The position numbers were made by a program, and so were the translations under genes. From assembly GCA_016790695.1 (NCBI GenBank), contig JAEUOS010000048.1, positions 1 to 57,543 of the forward strand: a DNA stretch of 57,543 bases. The letters run 5' to 3'. Every line of letters begins with the position of its first letter. Positions within the stretch are counted from its first letter, which is position 1. Below are positions 37,907 through 48,311 of this stretch, one piece after another. The notes beneath the pieces are model-generated. The model saw only the letters and a list, made by a program, of their open reading frames with translations. It was not told where the DNA came from and did not search any database. The DNA comes from Burkholderiales bacterium (lineage in GTDB: Bacteria > Pseudomonadota > Gammaproteobacteria > Burkholderiales > JAEUOS01).

Positions 37907-38551
37907 ATGGACATCGTAGGCGGGTCGGTCCGTCTCGCGCTGGGCGCCGCGCTGCTGGTCGGCGCGGCGGCGGCCGTGGCGGCCCAGGACGTCGGGCTGG
38001 TCAGCCATCTGCAGGGCGCGGTGACCATGCCGGGCGGGGCGCGCGTGACCGCGTTCATGAAGGTGCGCGACGGCGACAGCTTCGTCGTCGCGGACGGGGC
38101 CACGCTGCGTCTGGTCTATTTCGAAGGCGGCCGCCAGGAGACCTGGAAGGGACCGGCCGCGTTCAAGGCCGGCGCGCGCCAGGGTGAGCCGGCCAGCGGC
38201 CGTCCCGAGGTGGCGCAGCTTCCGGGCGGCGCGCCGGTGCGCCTGGCCCAGACCGCGGAGGTGATCCAGATCGCCAAGCTCGGCCGCGCCGGCGGCGTGA
38301 CGGTGCGCGGCATCAAGACGCAGCAGCTGAGCGCCGGCCAGGCGGCCGAGGTGGCGCAGGCACGGCGCACGTACGACGGCTGGCGCGCGCGGGCGGCGGC
38401 GGACGACATCACGCCCGAGCTCTACCTCTACACGGTGCTCGACAGCCACATGCTCTACGAGGACATGCGCGCGCTGGTCAGGGTGATGCAGGAGCGCGCG
38501 CCCGGCAGCGAAGAGGTGCGCGACCTCGCCGCGTGGGTCGCCGGACGCTGA
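37907..38551 (+). CDS. Exported FecR-domain-like protein
   Basis: 214 residues. Signal ALLVGAAAAVAAQ, then a beta-rich FecR-like part: VGLVSHLQGAVTMPGGARVT, VRDGDSFVVADGATLRLVYF and QETWKGPAAFKAG. The C-terminus is helical (AAEVAQARRTYDGWRARAAA, VRDLAAWVAG). GGAGG stands eight bases before ATG 37907. It is the third gene of the CHAT-cyclase block, 139 bases after the cyclase. FecR-like proteins without a TonB partner are often found with CHASE2/CHAT genes, where they may act as the periplasmic sensor. Function unknown. Confidence 0.8.
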   Translation: MDIVGGSVRLALGAALLVGAAAAVAAQDVGLVSHLQGAVTMPGGARVTAFMKVRDGDSFVVADGATLRLVYFEGGRQETWKGPAAFKAGARQGEPASGRPEVAQLPGGAPVRLAQTAEVIQIAKLGRAGGVTVRGIKTQQLSAGQAAEVAQARRTYDGWRARAAADDITPELYLYTVLDSHMLYEDMRALVRVMQERAPGSEEVRDLAAWVAGR

Positions 38552-38647
38552 GCGCGACGGCGCGCGCGTCCGCCCGCCATCGTCGGCCGGCGCGGCACGC
38601 GGCCGCACCGGCCGCCGCAGGCGCGCGGCGCCGCCCGCGCCTGGTCC

Positions 38648-38653
38648 TATAAT
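38648..38653 (+). promoter_or_regulatory. -10 element upstream of the CoA ligase
   Basis: A perfect TATAAT followed by CCC, 73 bases before the ligase ATG, in an otherwise extremely GC-rich 170-base gap; no -35 at the usual distance. Same style as the element before purL. Confidence 0.5.
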
Positions 38654-38654
38654 C

Positions 38655-38694
38655 CCGCGCGCCTGGCGCCGCCCCCGCGCGCCCGGCGCCGCCC
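38655..38694. repeat. 20-base tandem duplication in the CoA ligase leader
   Basis: CCGCGCGCCTGGCGCCGCCC followed directly by the same 20 bases with T changed to C. It lies right after the -10 box, so it is part of the 5' leader of the mRNA. Likely a slippage duplication. Confidence 0.85.
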
Positions 38695-38725
38695 CTTCGG
38701 CGCGGTGCGAACCGGGAGATTGCCC

Positions 38726-40354
<1,629 letters not shown>

Positions 40355-40388
40355 GCCCGCCGTGAGGCGCGGCGCGGGCCGGTCCTAA

Positions 40389-41333
40389 GTGCTGGCCCGC
40401 GGCAGCGGCGCGCGCGCGCCGGCGGTGGCCGGCATGGTGCTGGTCGTGATCGTCTGGGCCACGCAGCTGCCGCTGTCGCAGGAGGTGCTGCGCTCGATCG
40501 ACCAGTACTACTTCGCGATCCTGCGCTACCTGATCGGCTGCGCGCTGTTCGTCGGCACGCTGGCCTGGCGCGAGGGCCGGGCGGGCTTCGCGCTGGAAGG
40601 GCGCGCCCGCGCCGTGGCCTGGCACGGCATGTCGGGGTTCACCGTCTTCGGCGTGTTCGTCTTCTGGGCGCTCTATCACACCACGGCGGCCCACGTGTCG
40701 GTCATCATGTCGCTGCAGCCGATGCTGATCGCATTCTGGCTCTGGGCGCGGCACGGCCGGGCGCCGTCGCGGCCGGTGCTCGCCTGCATCGTCACGGCCT
40801 TCGCCGGCGCGGGACTCATGATCACGCGCGGCGACCCGGCGCAGGCACTGACCGGCGGCTCGCTCCTCGGGGACGCGATGGCCTTCGTCGGCGCGATCGG
40901 CTGGATCGTCTACACCCTGGGCGCCGCGCGCTTCCCGACCTGGTCGCCGCTGCGCTACACGACCCTCTGCGCGCTGGCAGGCACCCTCGGCATCATGGGC
41001 GTCGCGGCGGTCCTGACCCCGCTCGGGCTGGCGCAGGTGCCGTCGCTCGCGGCGGTGGCGCGCGAACTGCCCGTGATCGTCTACATCGCGGTGGCCGCGT
41101 TCTATCTCGCGATCCTGCTGTTCACCATCGCGGTCGCGCGGCTCGGCGCGGTCGACACGCTGCTGATCGGCAACGCGACACCGGTGCTGGTCTTCCTCAT
41201 CGACGTCTGGCGCGGGCTCGCGCCGCGGCCGGCGGAATGGCTGGGCGCCGGCATGGTCGTCGCCGCGCTCATCGCGCACAACCTGATCGAGGGCCGGGCG
41301 GCGCGGCGCGCCGCCGTCGCCGACGGCCGCTAG
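40389..41333 (+). CDS. EamA/DMT-family transporter 1
   Basis: 314 residues with ten hydrophobic helices in two EamA repeats (GMVLVVIVWATQLPLSQ start; LGDAMAFVGAIGWIVYTLGA in the second). Such proteins export amino acids or other metabolites. The start is GTG 40389, 34 bases after the CoA ligase. The last bases CTAG are shared with the convergent second EamA gene. Confidence 0.88.
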   Translation: MLARGSGARAPAVAGMVLVVIVWATQLPLSQEVLRSIDQYYFAILRYLIGCALFVGTLAWREGRAGFALEGRARAVAWHGMSGFTVFGVFVFWALYHTTAAHVSVIMSLQPMLIAFWLWARHGRAPSRPVLACIVTAFAGAGLMITRGDPAQALTGGSLLGDAMAFVGAIGWIVYTLGAARFPTWSPLRYTTLCALAGTLGIMGVAAVLTPLGLAQVPSLAAVARELPVIVYIAVAAFYLAILLFTIAVARLGAVDTLLIGNATPVLVFLIDVWRGLAPRPAEWLGAGMVVAALIAHNLIEGRAARRAAVADGR

Positions 41334-42226
41334 GCGCGCGGCTCGGCGCGGAGCGCGATCCAGCCGTTGACGAACAGGGCGCCGAGGATCAGCGCGCCCC
41401 CCGCGAGCGCGGTCGCACCCGGGGATTCGCCGACGCCGATCCATACCCAGAGCGGGGCGAGGATGGTCTCGATCATCGCCAGGAGCCCCATCTCGGCGGC
41501 GCGCAGGTGGGGCACCGCGAGGGTCATGAGCAGGCAGCCGAGGCCGAGCTGGACGCAGCCCATCAGGGCGAGCAGCGCGAGGTCGCGCGGCGAGACCGCC
41601 AGCGTCGACGCGAGGAACAGCGCGGGCACGGCGGCGACGATGCCGGCGAGCAGGATGGTCGGCAGGAGGTTGGGCGCGGCGACGCCGGGCGCGCGAATCC
41701 GGCGCACGAACAGGATCTGCGTCGCGTAGGCGAGCGGCACGCAGAGGGCGAACAGGTTGCCGATCCAGTGCGACGGCGCGCCCGCGGCGACCAGGCCTTC
41801 GCCGAACATCACGAGGATGCCGGCCAGGGCCACGGCGATCGCCGCCCACGTGGCCGCGTGCACCCGCTCGCCGAGGAACAGCCAGCCGGCGACGGCGGTC
41901 ACCAGCGGCGAGACGCTCATCAGGACGAAGGTGTTGGCCGTGGTCGTGTTCTTCAGGGAGAGGATGAAGAAATAGATCTGCAGCGCGAGGCAGATCGCCG
42001 CGATCAGGCCGGCCGCGCCGACGCCGCGCACCTGGACGCCGGCCGCGCGGCCGTGCATCGCGACGAGCACCACGCCGACGAACAGCCCCATGAACAGTGC
42101 GCGCCAGAAGACGATCGTCCAGGGGTCGGCGACCTCGACCGAGCGCACGATCAGCCCGCCGAGGCTCCAGCACAGGCCGGCGCCGATCATCAGCAGCAGC
42201 CCCTTGCGGCGGTCGGGCGCGCTCAT
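41330..42226 (-). CDS. EamA/DMT-family transporter 2
   Basis: 298 residues, again ten helices: MIGAGLCWSLGGLIVRSVEV, FFILSLKNTTTANTFVLMSV, LVTAVAGWLFLGERV and ETILAPLWVWIGVGESPG. It is clearly related to but not identical with the neighbour, which faces it. Probable exporter of small metabolites. ATG 42226. Its start is only 62 bases from the divergent hydratase. Confidence 0.88.
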   Translation of the reverse strand: MSAPDRRKGLLLMIGAGLCWSLGGLIVRSVEVADPWTIVFWRALFMGLFVGVVLVAMHGRAAGVQVRGVGAAGLIAAICLALQIYFFILSLKNTTTANTFVLMSVSPLVTAVAGWLFLGERVHAATWAAIAVALAGILVMFGEGLVAAGAPSHWIGNLFALCVPLAYATQILFVRRIRAPGVAAPNLLPTILLAGIVAAVPALFLASTLAVSPRDLALLALMGCVQLGLGCLLMTLAVPHLRAAEMGLLAMIETILAPLWVWIGVGESPGATALAGGALILGALFVNGWIALRAEPRA

Positions 42227-42288
42227 GCGGGCGCGGCCGATCCGCCGGTGCCTGCATGCGCGGATAATGGCGGCGAAGGAGGTGCGAC

Positions 42289-43095
42289 GTGACCCACCCG
42301 ATCGAGCAGGCGGCCGACTGGCTCAGACGCCGCCACGAGCAGCATGCCGGATACGAGCCGCTGCCGGCGCCGCTGTTGCCACCGACGGTGGCCGCGGCCT
42401 ACGACGTCCAGGACGCGCTGGTCCGCGCGTGGTGCGCCGCCGGGGACGCGGTGGCGGGCCACAAGATCGCGCTCACCACGCCGCAGATGCGGCGCTTCGT
42501 CGGCTTCGACGATTCGATCGCCGGCCAGGTGCTGGCGTCGCGGGTCCATGCGTCGCCGGCGCGCATCGCGCGCGACCGGGCGGTGCGCCTGGGGTTCGAA
42601 TGCGAGATCGCGTTCCGCATCGGCCGCGCGATCGCGCCCGGCGCGGCACCGGCCACGCGCGCGGCGGTCGCGGCGCACATCGACGCGATCGCGCCGGCGT
42701 TCGAGCTCGTCGACGACGGCGCTGCCGACTATGCGCGGTTCGCGCAGGATGGCGGCGCCACCCTGCGCACGCTCGCCGCAGACAACGCGTGGAACCACGG
42801 CGTGGTGCTGGGCGACTGGGTGCAGGACTGGCGCGGCGTCGATCTCGACGCGCTCGAAGGCGTCGCCGCCGCCGACGGCGCGGAGATCGGGCGCGGCCAC
42901 GGTCGCGACGTGCTCGGGCATCCGCTCGATGCCATGGTCTGGATGGTGCGTCATCTGGCGGCCCGCGGCCGCGGCCTGCCCGCCGGCGCGTTCGTCATCA
43001 CCGGCAGCCTGGTGACGACGCGCTTCCCGTCGGCGGGCGAGACCGACGAATTCACCCTCGCCGGGGTCGGCACGGCGCGCATGCAGATCGTCTGA
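42289..43095 (+). CDS. 2-keto-4-pentenoate hydratase/FAH-related enzyme
   Basis: 268 residues with the MhpD/DmpE fold: WCAAGDAVAGHKIALTTPQM, LGFECEIAFRIGRAI (metal glutamates), FELVDDGAADYARFAQDG and WMVRHLAARGRGLPAGAFVI. Family members hydrate 2-hydroxypenta-2,4-dienoate from meta-cleavage of aromatics or act as oxalocrotonate decarboxylases. The start is GTG 42289 with a perfect AAGGAGG seven bases before. It ends 5 bases before the convergent dehydrogenase. Confidence 0.85.
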   Translation: MTHPIEQAADWLRRRHEQHAGYEPLPAPLLPPTVAAAYDVQDALVRAWCAAGDAVAGHKIALTTPQMRRFVGFDDSIAGQVLASRVHASPARIARDRAVRLGFECEIAFRIGRAIAPGAAPATRAAVAAHIDAIAPAFELVDDGAADYARFAQDGGATLRTLAADNAWNHGVVLGDWVQDWRGVDLDALEGVAAADGAEIGRGHGRDVLGHPLDAMVWMVRHLAARGRGLPAGAFVITGSLVTTRFPSAGETDEFTLAGVGTARMQIV

Positions 43096-43100
43096 GCCGC

Positions 43101-44156
43101 TCAGGCCAGCGGAGCGGGCGCCGCGATGCCGAACTTCTCCTGCCAGGGGGCCAGCAGCGGGGCGATCGACGGGTGCAATGCGACGCCGGTCGCGAGCTGC
43201 TCGGCGCGGCGCCGGAGCCCGCGCTCGCCCGGGACGCGCACCGGCTCGCCGGGCACCCGCGGCGTCGAGGCGTGGCACGCGGCGACGATGTGATCGAGCT
43301 GGCGGTTGGCGCCCGCGAGGCCACCGAAGGCCTCGGGGTCGAGGAACTGCACGAACACCGTCGCGCCCCAGCCTTCCTTGGGATCCGCGCGCCCGTGCGC
43401 GGCCAGCCCGCCGGTCAGCGTCTCGACCAGCAGCGTGAGCCCGTAGCCCTTGTGGCCGGCCTCGACGCCTCCGAGCAGCTGGATCGAGCCGCCGCCGCCG
43501 GGCAGGCCGAAGCGCGGATCGTCGGTCGGTTCCCCCTTGTCGTCGAGCAGCCACTTGCCGGGAAAGCGCCGCCCCTCCTTGGCCAGGCGGCCGCTCATGC
43601 CGTTGGTGGTGATCGAGCACGAGATGTCGACCAGGATCGGCGCGCCGCCGGTGGGAATGCCGAAGGCCATCGGATTGGGCGTGAACACCGGATCGCGGCC
43701 GCCGAACGGGGCGACGCTGGCGCTGTTGCGGTCGCTGCAGATCAGCTGCATCACAAAACCCTGGTCGGTGGCGCGCTTCAGATAGGCGGCCAGCGCGGCG
43801 ATGTGGTGCGAGCGGCGGATCACCACGGTGCCGGTGCCGTGGGTGCGCGCCATCGTCGCGCACGCTTCCATCGCCTGCAACACCAGCCAGGGGCCGGGCA
43901 GCCGCCGGCCGTCCCACACCTGGGTGGCGGGACGCCGGTTGAGCACCTCGGGTGCGCCGGTCGGCGTCATCGCGCCGCCGGCCAGCTCGTTCAGATAGGG
44001 GCCGAGCAGGGCGAGGCCGTGGGTGTCGTGGCCGAGCAGGTCGCCTTCGACGAGGATCTCGGCGACGGCAACCGCCTTGTCGGGCTCGAGGCCGGCGGCG
44101 GCAAGCAGCGCGCGCGCGTGCTCGACGAGACCGGCGGCGGAATAGCGTGTGGTCAT
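43101..44156 (-). CDS. Ldh-family (malate/L-lactate) NAD(P) oxidoreductase
   Basis: 351 residues. The family is recognised from HDTHGLALLGPYLNELAGG, THGTGTVVIRRSHHIAALAA, APFGGRDPVFTPNPMAFGIP and GHKGYGLTLLVETLTGGLAA. It covers malate, ureidoglycolate and sulfolactate dehydrogenases, so a 2-hydroxyacid is likely but not certain. ATG 44156; the frame running upstream to 44282 is a shadow reaching into the neighbour. Confidence 0.88.
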   Translation of the reverse strand: MTTRYSAAGLVEHARALLAAAGLEPDKAVAVAEILVEGDLLGHDTHGLALLGPYLNELAGGAMTPTGAPEVLNRRPATQVWDGRRLPGPWLVLQAMEACATMARTHGTGTVVIRRSHHIAALAAYLKRATDQGFVMQLICSDRNSASVAPFGGRDPVFTPNPMAFGIPTGGAPILVDISCSITTNGMSGRLAKEGRRFPGKWLLDDKGEPTDDPRFGLPGGGGSIQLLGGVEAGHKGYGLTLLVETLTGGLAAHGRADPKEGWGATVFVQFLDPEAFGGLAGANRQLDHIVAACHASTPRVPGEPVRVPGERGLRRRAEQLATGVALHPSIAPLLAPWQEKFGIAAPAPLA

Positions 44157-44260
44157 GGGGACGGACTCATGGCTGGGGCGGTTTGCATTAATCACCTCGA
44201 CCGCCGATAATCGGCAGCGATTGTAACCGCCACGCTCCGGGCCGCACCGCGGCCGCCGCC

Positions 44261-45148
44261 TTGACCCTTCCCGCGCTTGCATTCCTCGGCATCGGCCTGA
44301 TGGGCCGCCCGATGGCCGCCAACCTGCTTCGCGCCGGCTTCCGCCTGACGGCCTGGAATCGCACCCGCGCCAAGGCCGACGCGCTCGCCGGCGCCGGCGC
44401 GACGGTCGCGGGCAGCCCCGGCGCCGCGGTCGCCGCCGCCGACATCGTCATCACCATGCTGGAGAACGGCCCGGCGGTCGCCGATGTCCTGTTCGCGCAG
44501 GGGGCGGCCGCCGCCCTCCGGCGCGGGGCGCTGGTCATCGACATGAGTTCGATCAAGCCGCGCGAGGCGCGCGCGCACGCGGCGCGCCTTGGCGGGCAGG
44601 GTGTGCGCCTCATCGACGCGCCGGTCTCCGGCGGCACCCTGGGCGCCGAGGCGGGGACGCTGGCGATCATGGCCGGCGGCGATGCGCCGGACGTCGCGGC
44701 GGCCGCGCCGGTGTTCGCCGCGCTCGGCCGGGCCGTGCATGTCGGCCCGCACGGCGCCGGGCAGCTCGCCAAGCTCGCCAACCAGATGATCGTCGGCATC
44801 ACGATCGGCGCGGTCGCCGAGGCGCTCAGTCTCGCGGAAGCCGGCGGTGCCGATGCCGCGCTGGTGCGCGAGGCGATCCGCGGCGGCTTCGCCGGCAGCC
44901 GCGTGCTCGACGTGCACGGGGAGCGGATGCTGGACCGCGATTTCGCGGCGCGCGCGACCGCGGCGGTGCAGCTGAAGGACCTGGACAACGCGCTCGACGC
45001 CGCCGCCGGTGCCGGCGGCCTGCGCCTCCCGGTCACCGCGCTCGTGCGCGACCTGTACGCATCGCTGTGCGACCACGGCGGAGCCGGCGTCGACCACAGC
45101 GGCCTCTATCTCGAGATCGAACGCATCAACGGCAGGACACGCCCATGA
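44261..45148 (+). CDS. 3-hydroxyisobutyrate dehydrogenase-family oxidoreductase
   Basis: 295 residues, beta-hydroxyacid dehydrogenase family. Rossmann motif FLGIGLMGRPMAANLLRAGF, substrate loop IDAPVSGGTLGAEAGTLAIM, catalytic lysine in GQLAKLANQMIVG and the C-domain AVQLKDLDNALDAA. It may act on tartronate semialdehyde, 3-hydroxyisobutyrate or similar. The start is TTG 44261, with no strong ribosome site. Its TGA overlaps the next ATG. Confidence 0.88.
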   Translation: MTLPALAFLGIGLMGRPMAANLLRAGFRLTAWNRTRAKADALAGAGATVAGSPGAAVAAADIVITMLENGPAVADVLFAQGAAAALRRGALVIDMSSIKPREARAHAARLGGQGVRLIDAPVSGGTLGAEAGTLAIMAGGDAPDVAAAAPVFAALGRAVHVGPHGAGQLAKLANQMIVGITIGAVAEALSLAEAGGADAALVREAIRGGFAGSRVLDVHGERMLDRDFAARATAAVQLKDLDNALDAAAGAGGLRLPVTALVRDLYASLCDHGGAGVDHSGLYLEIERINGRTRP

Positions 45149-46056
45149 GCACACCCGGATTCACGCTGAACCACGAGGTGGTGGAAACGCCGCCGCGCCC
45201 CTCCGCCACGGTACTCATGCTGCGCGACGGCGACGCCGGCCTGGAGATCCTGATGCAGCGCCGCAGCGACGAATCCGACGTGCTCGGCGGCGCCTACGTG
45301 TTCCCCGGCGGCAAGATCGACCGCGAGGACGGCGACGACGACATGCTCGAGCGCATCGACCGCAGCGCGGCCGAACTGCAGTCGGCGCTCGGCGATCCCG
45401 CGCTCGACGCGCGCGCGGCGGCCGCCTGTTTCGTGGCGGCGGCGCGCGAGACCTTCGAGGAGGCCGGCGTGCTGCTGGCGGTGAGCGCGGGCGGCGCGCC
45501 GGCCGATGCCGCACTGGCCGCGGAGGCGACGCGCCTGTCGCGCGAGGGCTTCGCGTTCATCGAGGTGCTCGAGCACCTCGACCTGCACCTGACCGTCGGC
45601 GCGCTCACGCCCTGGTCGCGCTGGGTGACGCCGCGCATGCCGTCGCTGGCGCGCAAGCGCTTCGATTCGCGCTTCTTCCTGGCGCGCGTGCCGCACGACC
45701 AGGTCGCGCGTCACGACGACCGCGAGGCCACCGACAGCGTGTGGCTGGCCCCGCGGCGCGCGCTCGAGCGGTTTGCCGAGCGCAAGATCATGCTGGCGGC
45801 GCCGCAGCTGATGAGCCTGTTCGAGCTGTCCGCGCATCCGAACGTCGACGCCGCCATCGGCAGCGCGGCGCTGCGCTGGCCGCGGCGCATCGACCCGATG
45901 CCGTTCGAGCACGACGGCACGCGTGCGGTGGCCTATCCGGGCGACCCGCGGCATGCCGAGCAGCGGCCGGTGATGCCGGGGCCCACGCGCCTGGTGTTTC
46001 GCGACGGGCGCTTCGAGCCGGTGGGCGGCGTGCAAGAACTGTTCAGCCGCGCATGA
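45145..46056 (+). CDS. NUDIX hydrolase 1
   Basis: 303 residues. The Nudix box is split by an insertion: GGAYVFPGGKID near 50 and RETFEEAGVLLAV near 117, as in the large NUDT19-like Nudix group. PGPTRLVFRDG ends the chain. It probably hydrolyses CoA- or nucleotide-type pyrophosphates. It shares its layout with the Nudix gene two genes downstream. ATG 45145 overlaps the dehydrogenase stop. Confidence 0.88.
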   Translation: MSTPGFTLNHEVVETPPRPSATVLMLRDGDAGLEILMQRRSDESDVLGGAYVFPGGKIDREDGDDDMLERIDRSAAELQSALGDPALDARAAAACFVAAARETFEEAGVLLAVSAGGAPADAALAAEATRLSREGFAFIEVLEHLDLHLTVGALTPWSRWVTPRMPSLARKRFDSRFFLARVPHDQVARHDDREATDSVWLAPRRALERFAERKIMLAAPQLMSLFELSAHPNVDAAIGSAALRWPRRIDPMPFEHDGTRAVAYPGDPRHAEQRPVMPGPTRLVFRDGRFEPVGGVQELFSRA

Positions 46057-46652
46057 GCGCGCGGTCCGCGCCCGCGCCGGTGCGCCGCTGCGGCTGGGTG
46101 TCCGACGACCCGTTGTACCAGCGCTACCACGACACCGAATGGGGCGTGCCGTCGCACGACGACACCCACCTGTTCGAGATGCTGATCCTCGAGGGCGCGC
46201 AGGCCGGCCTGTCGTGGATCACCATCCTGCGCAAGCGCGACGGTTACCGCGAGGCGTTCGAGGGCTTCGACGCGGCGCGCGTCGCGCGCTTCACGCCGGC
46301 CAGGGTCGAGCGGCTGATGGGCAATCCGGGCATCGTGCGCAATCGCGCGAAGATCGAGGGCGCGATCCTCACCGCGCGCGCGGTGCTCGCGATCACGGAG
46401 CGCGAGGGCTCGCTGGCGACGTACCTGTGGCGGTTCGCCGGCGGCCGGCCGCGGGCCAACCGCTGGGCCTCGTACCGCGACGCTCCCGCCCGCACCGCCG
46501 AGTCCGACGCGCTGAGCCGGGCGCTCAAGGCCGACGGCTGCAAGTTCGTCGGCTCGACCATCTGCTACGCGTTCATGCAGGCGGTGGGCATGGTCAATGA
46601 CCATGAGACCGGCTGCTTCCGCCACCGCGAGGTGGCCCGCCTGGGGAAGTGA
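46053..46652 (+). CDS. tag: DNA-3-methyladenine glycosylase I
   Basis: 199 residues. Zinc ligands match E. coli Tag: C13 in RRCGWV, H26 in RYHDTEWG and the C-terminal HETGC with nearby His. The DNA-binding body is GAQAGLSWITILRKRDGYREAF and FVGSTICYAFMQAVGMVNDH. It removes 3-methyladenine in base excision repair. ATG overlaps NUDIX 1 and its TGA overlaps NUDIX 2, so the repair gene sits inside a Nudix pair. Confidence 0.96.
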   Translation: MSARSAPAPVRRCGWVSDDPLYQRYHDTEWGVPSHDDTHLFEMLILEGAQAGLSWITILRKRDGYREAFEGFDAARVARFTPARVERLMGNPGIVRNRAKIEGAILTARAVLAITEREGSLATYLWRFAGGRPRANRWASYRDAPARTAESDALSRALKADGCKFVGSTICYAFMQAVGMVNDHETGCFRHREVARLGK

Positions 46653-47494
46653 TGCAGACCGATTCCGATTCGACGAGGGACGTGGCGGTCGCGCGCGACG
46701 CGGCCACCGTGCTGCTGCTGCGCGACGGCGGCGACGGCTTCGAGGTGTTCATGGTCAAGCGCAGCGGCCTGTCGGACGTGCTCGGGGAGGCGCATGTGTT
46801 TCCCGGCGGCAAGATCGATGCCGCCGACAGCGCACCGGCGATGCTCGGGCGCATCGCCGGCCTCGCGGCGCTCGATGTCGCCGCGCTCGGCGAGTCGGTA
46901 CCGCGCGAGCGCGCGGCCGGCATGTTCGTGGCGGCCGCGCGCGAGACCTTCGAGGAGGCCGGCGTGCTGCTGGCGCAGGGCGTCGCGGGCGACCTCGCGG
47001 CGGCGCGCGCGCGCCTGAACGCGAAGGAGCCGCTGGCCGACGTGCTGGCGTCGCTGGGCGCGCTGCTCGACGCGGCGGCGCTGGTGCCGTGGGCGCGCTG
47101 GGTGACCCCGGCAGCGGTGCCGAAGCGCTTCGACGCGCGCTTCTTCCTGGCGGTCGCGCCGCCGGAGCAGGCGGCGCGCCACGACGACTACGAGGCCACC
47201 CACAGCGAGTGGCTGTCGCCGCGCGCGGCGCTGGCGCGCTACCGCGAAGGCGCGATCAAGCTCGCGCCGCCGACCTACATGAGCCTGCATCATCTGTCGC
47301 TGTTCGCCGACCTTGGCGCGGTGATCGCGGATGCGCGTTCGCGCCGGCCGCCGGTCCTGCAGCCGGTGGCGTTCCACGAGGACGGCGTGCGCCACATCGC
47401 GCTGCCCGGCGACGCGCGGCATCCGGTACGGGAGCAGGCGATCCCGGGGCCGACGCGCCTGGTCTGGGACGGACAGAAGTACCTGCCGGCGTGA
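46652..47494 (+). CDS. NUDIX hydrolase 2
   Basis: 280 residues. Close in layout to NUDIX 1: ATVLLLRDGGDGFEVFMVKR, LGEAHVFPGGKIDAADS, ARETFEEAGVLLAQG and a PGPTRLVWDGQ end. Nucleotide pyrophosphatase of the split-box group. ATG 46652 is preceded by GGGGAA and a GTG at 46649 just before it is an alternative. The gene overlaps tag by one base (A of TGATG). Confidence 0.88.
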   Translation: MQTDSDSTRDVAVARDAATVLLLRDGGDGFEVFMVKRSGLSDVLGEAHVFPGGKIDAADSAPAMLGRIAGLAALDVAALGESVPRERAAGMFVAAARETFEEAGVLLAQGVAGDLAAARARLNAKEPLADVLASLGALLDAAALVPWARWVTPAAVPKRFDARFFLAVAPPEQAARHDDYEATHSEWLSPRAALARYREGAIKLAPPTYMSLHHLSLFADLGAVIADARSRRPPVLQPVAFHEDGVRHIALPGDARHPVREQAIPGPTRLVWDGQKYLPA

Positions 47495-47525
47495 AGCGCC
47501 GCGCGATCAGGGACGCGGAGGGAGC

Positions 47526-48311
47526 ATGAGGGACAATCCGGTCAAGGCCCGGCTGGCGGGTGGCGGGCGCGCCTTCGGCGCCATGGTCTTCGAGGTCTTC
47601 ACCGCGGGCCTGCCGCAGATCCTCGTCAATGCCGGCGCCGACTACGTGCTCTACGACATGGAGCACACGGGCCTGTCGTTCGAGTCGCTCAGGACGCAGG
47701 CGGCGCTGTGCCGCGGCCTGCCGATCGTGCCGATGGCGCGCGTGCCGCGCGGCGAGTACCACTTCATCGCGCGCGCGCTCGATGTCGGCGTGCGCGGCGT
47801 GATGGTGCCGATGGTCGGCAGCGCGGACGAGGCGCGCCACATCGCCGCCTGCGCCCACTATCCGCCGCTCGGGCGCCGCGGCGCCGCGTTCGGGTTCGCG
47901 CACGACGATTTCGGCGGCGGCGCGCCGGCGGACAAGATCGCCGCCGCGCACCGGCGCACCATGGTGATCGCGCAGATCGAGACCGTCGAGGGCCTCGCCG
48001 AGGTCGAGGCGATCGCCGCGGTGCCGGGCATCGACGCGCTCTGGCTCGGGCACTTCGACCTGACCAATTTCATGGGCATTCCGGGCCGCTTCGACCATCC
48101 CGACTATCGCGCCGCGGTCGCGCGCATCGCGCGCGCCTGCGCGGCGCACGGCAAGGCGGCGGGCTACCTGGCCGCCGATGCCGGCCTCGCCGCCGAGTAT
48201 CTCGGCCACGGCTATCGCCTGCTCGCGTTCGGCATCGATCAGCTGCTGCTGCAGGCGGCGTTCACGCAGGGGATCGCGGCGATGCGCGCCGCGGCGAAGG
48301 AGCAGACATGA
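47526..48311 (+). CDS. HpcH/HpaI-family aldolase
   Basis: 261 residues. Class II pyruvate aldolase: FGAMVFEVFTAGLPQILVNA, YVLYDMEHTGLSFE (catalytic His and metal glutamate region), MARVPRGEYHFI, GVMVPMVGSADEA and IAQIETVEGLAEVEAI. Members cleave 4-hydroxy-2-oxo acids such as 2-dehydro-3-deoxyglucarate to pyruvate plus an aldehyde. ATG 47526 with GGAGGGAG upstream. The next gene overlaps by four bases. Confidence 0.9.
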   Translation: MRDNPVKARLAGGGRAFGAMVFEVFTAGLPQILVNAGADYVLYDMEHTGLSFESLRTQAALCRGLPIVPMARVPRGEYHFIARALDVGVRGVMVPMVGSADEARHIAACAHYPPLGRRGAAFGFAHDDFGGGAPADKIAAAHRRTMVIAQIETVEGLAEVEAIAAVPGIDALWLGHFDLTNFMGIPGRFDHPDYRAAVARIARACAAHGKAAGYLAADAGLAAEYLGHGYRLLAFGIDQLLLQAAFTQGIAAMRAAAKEQT

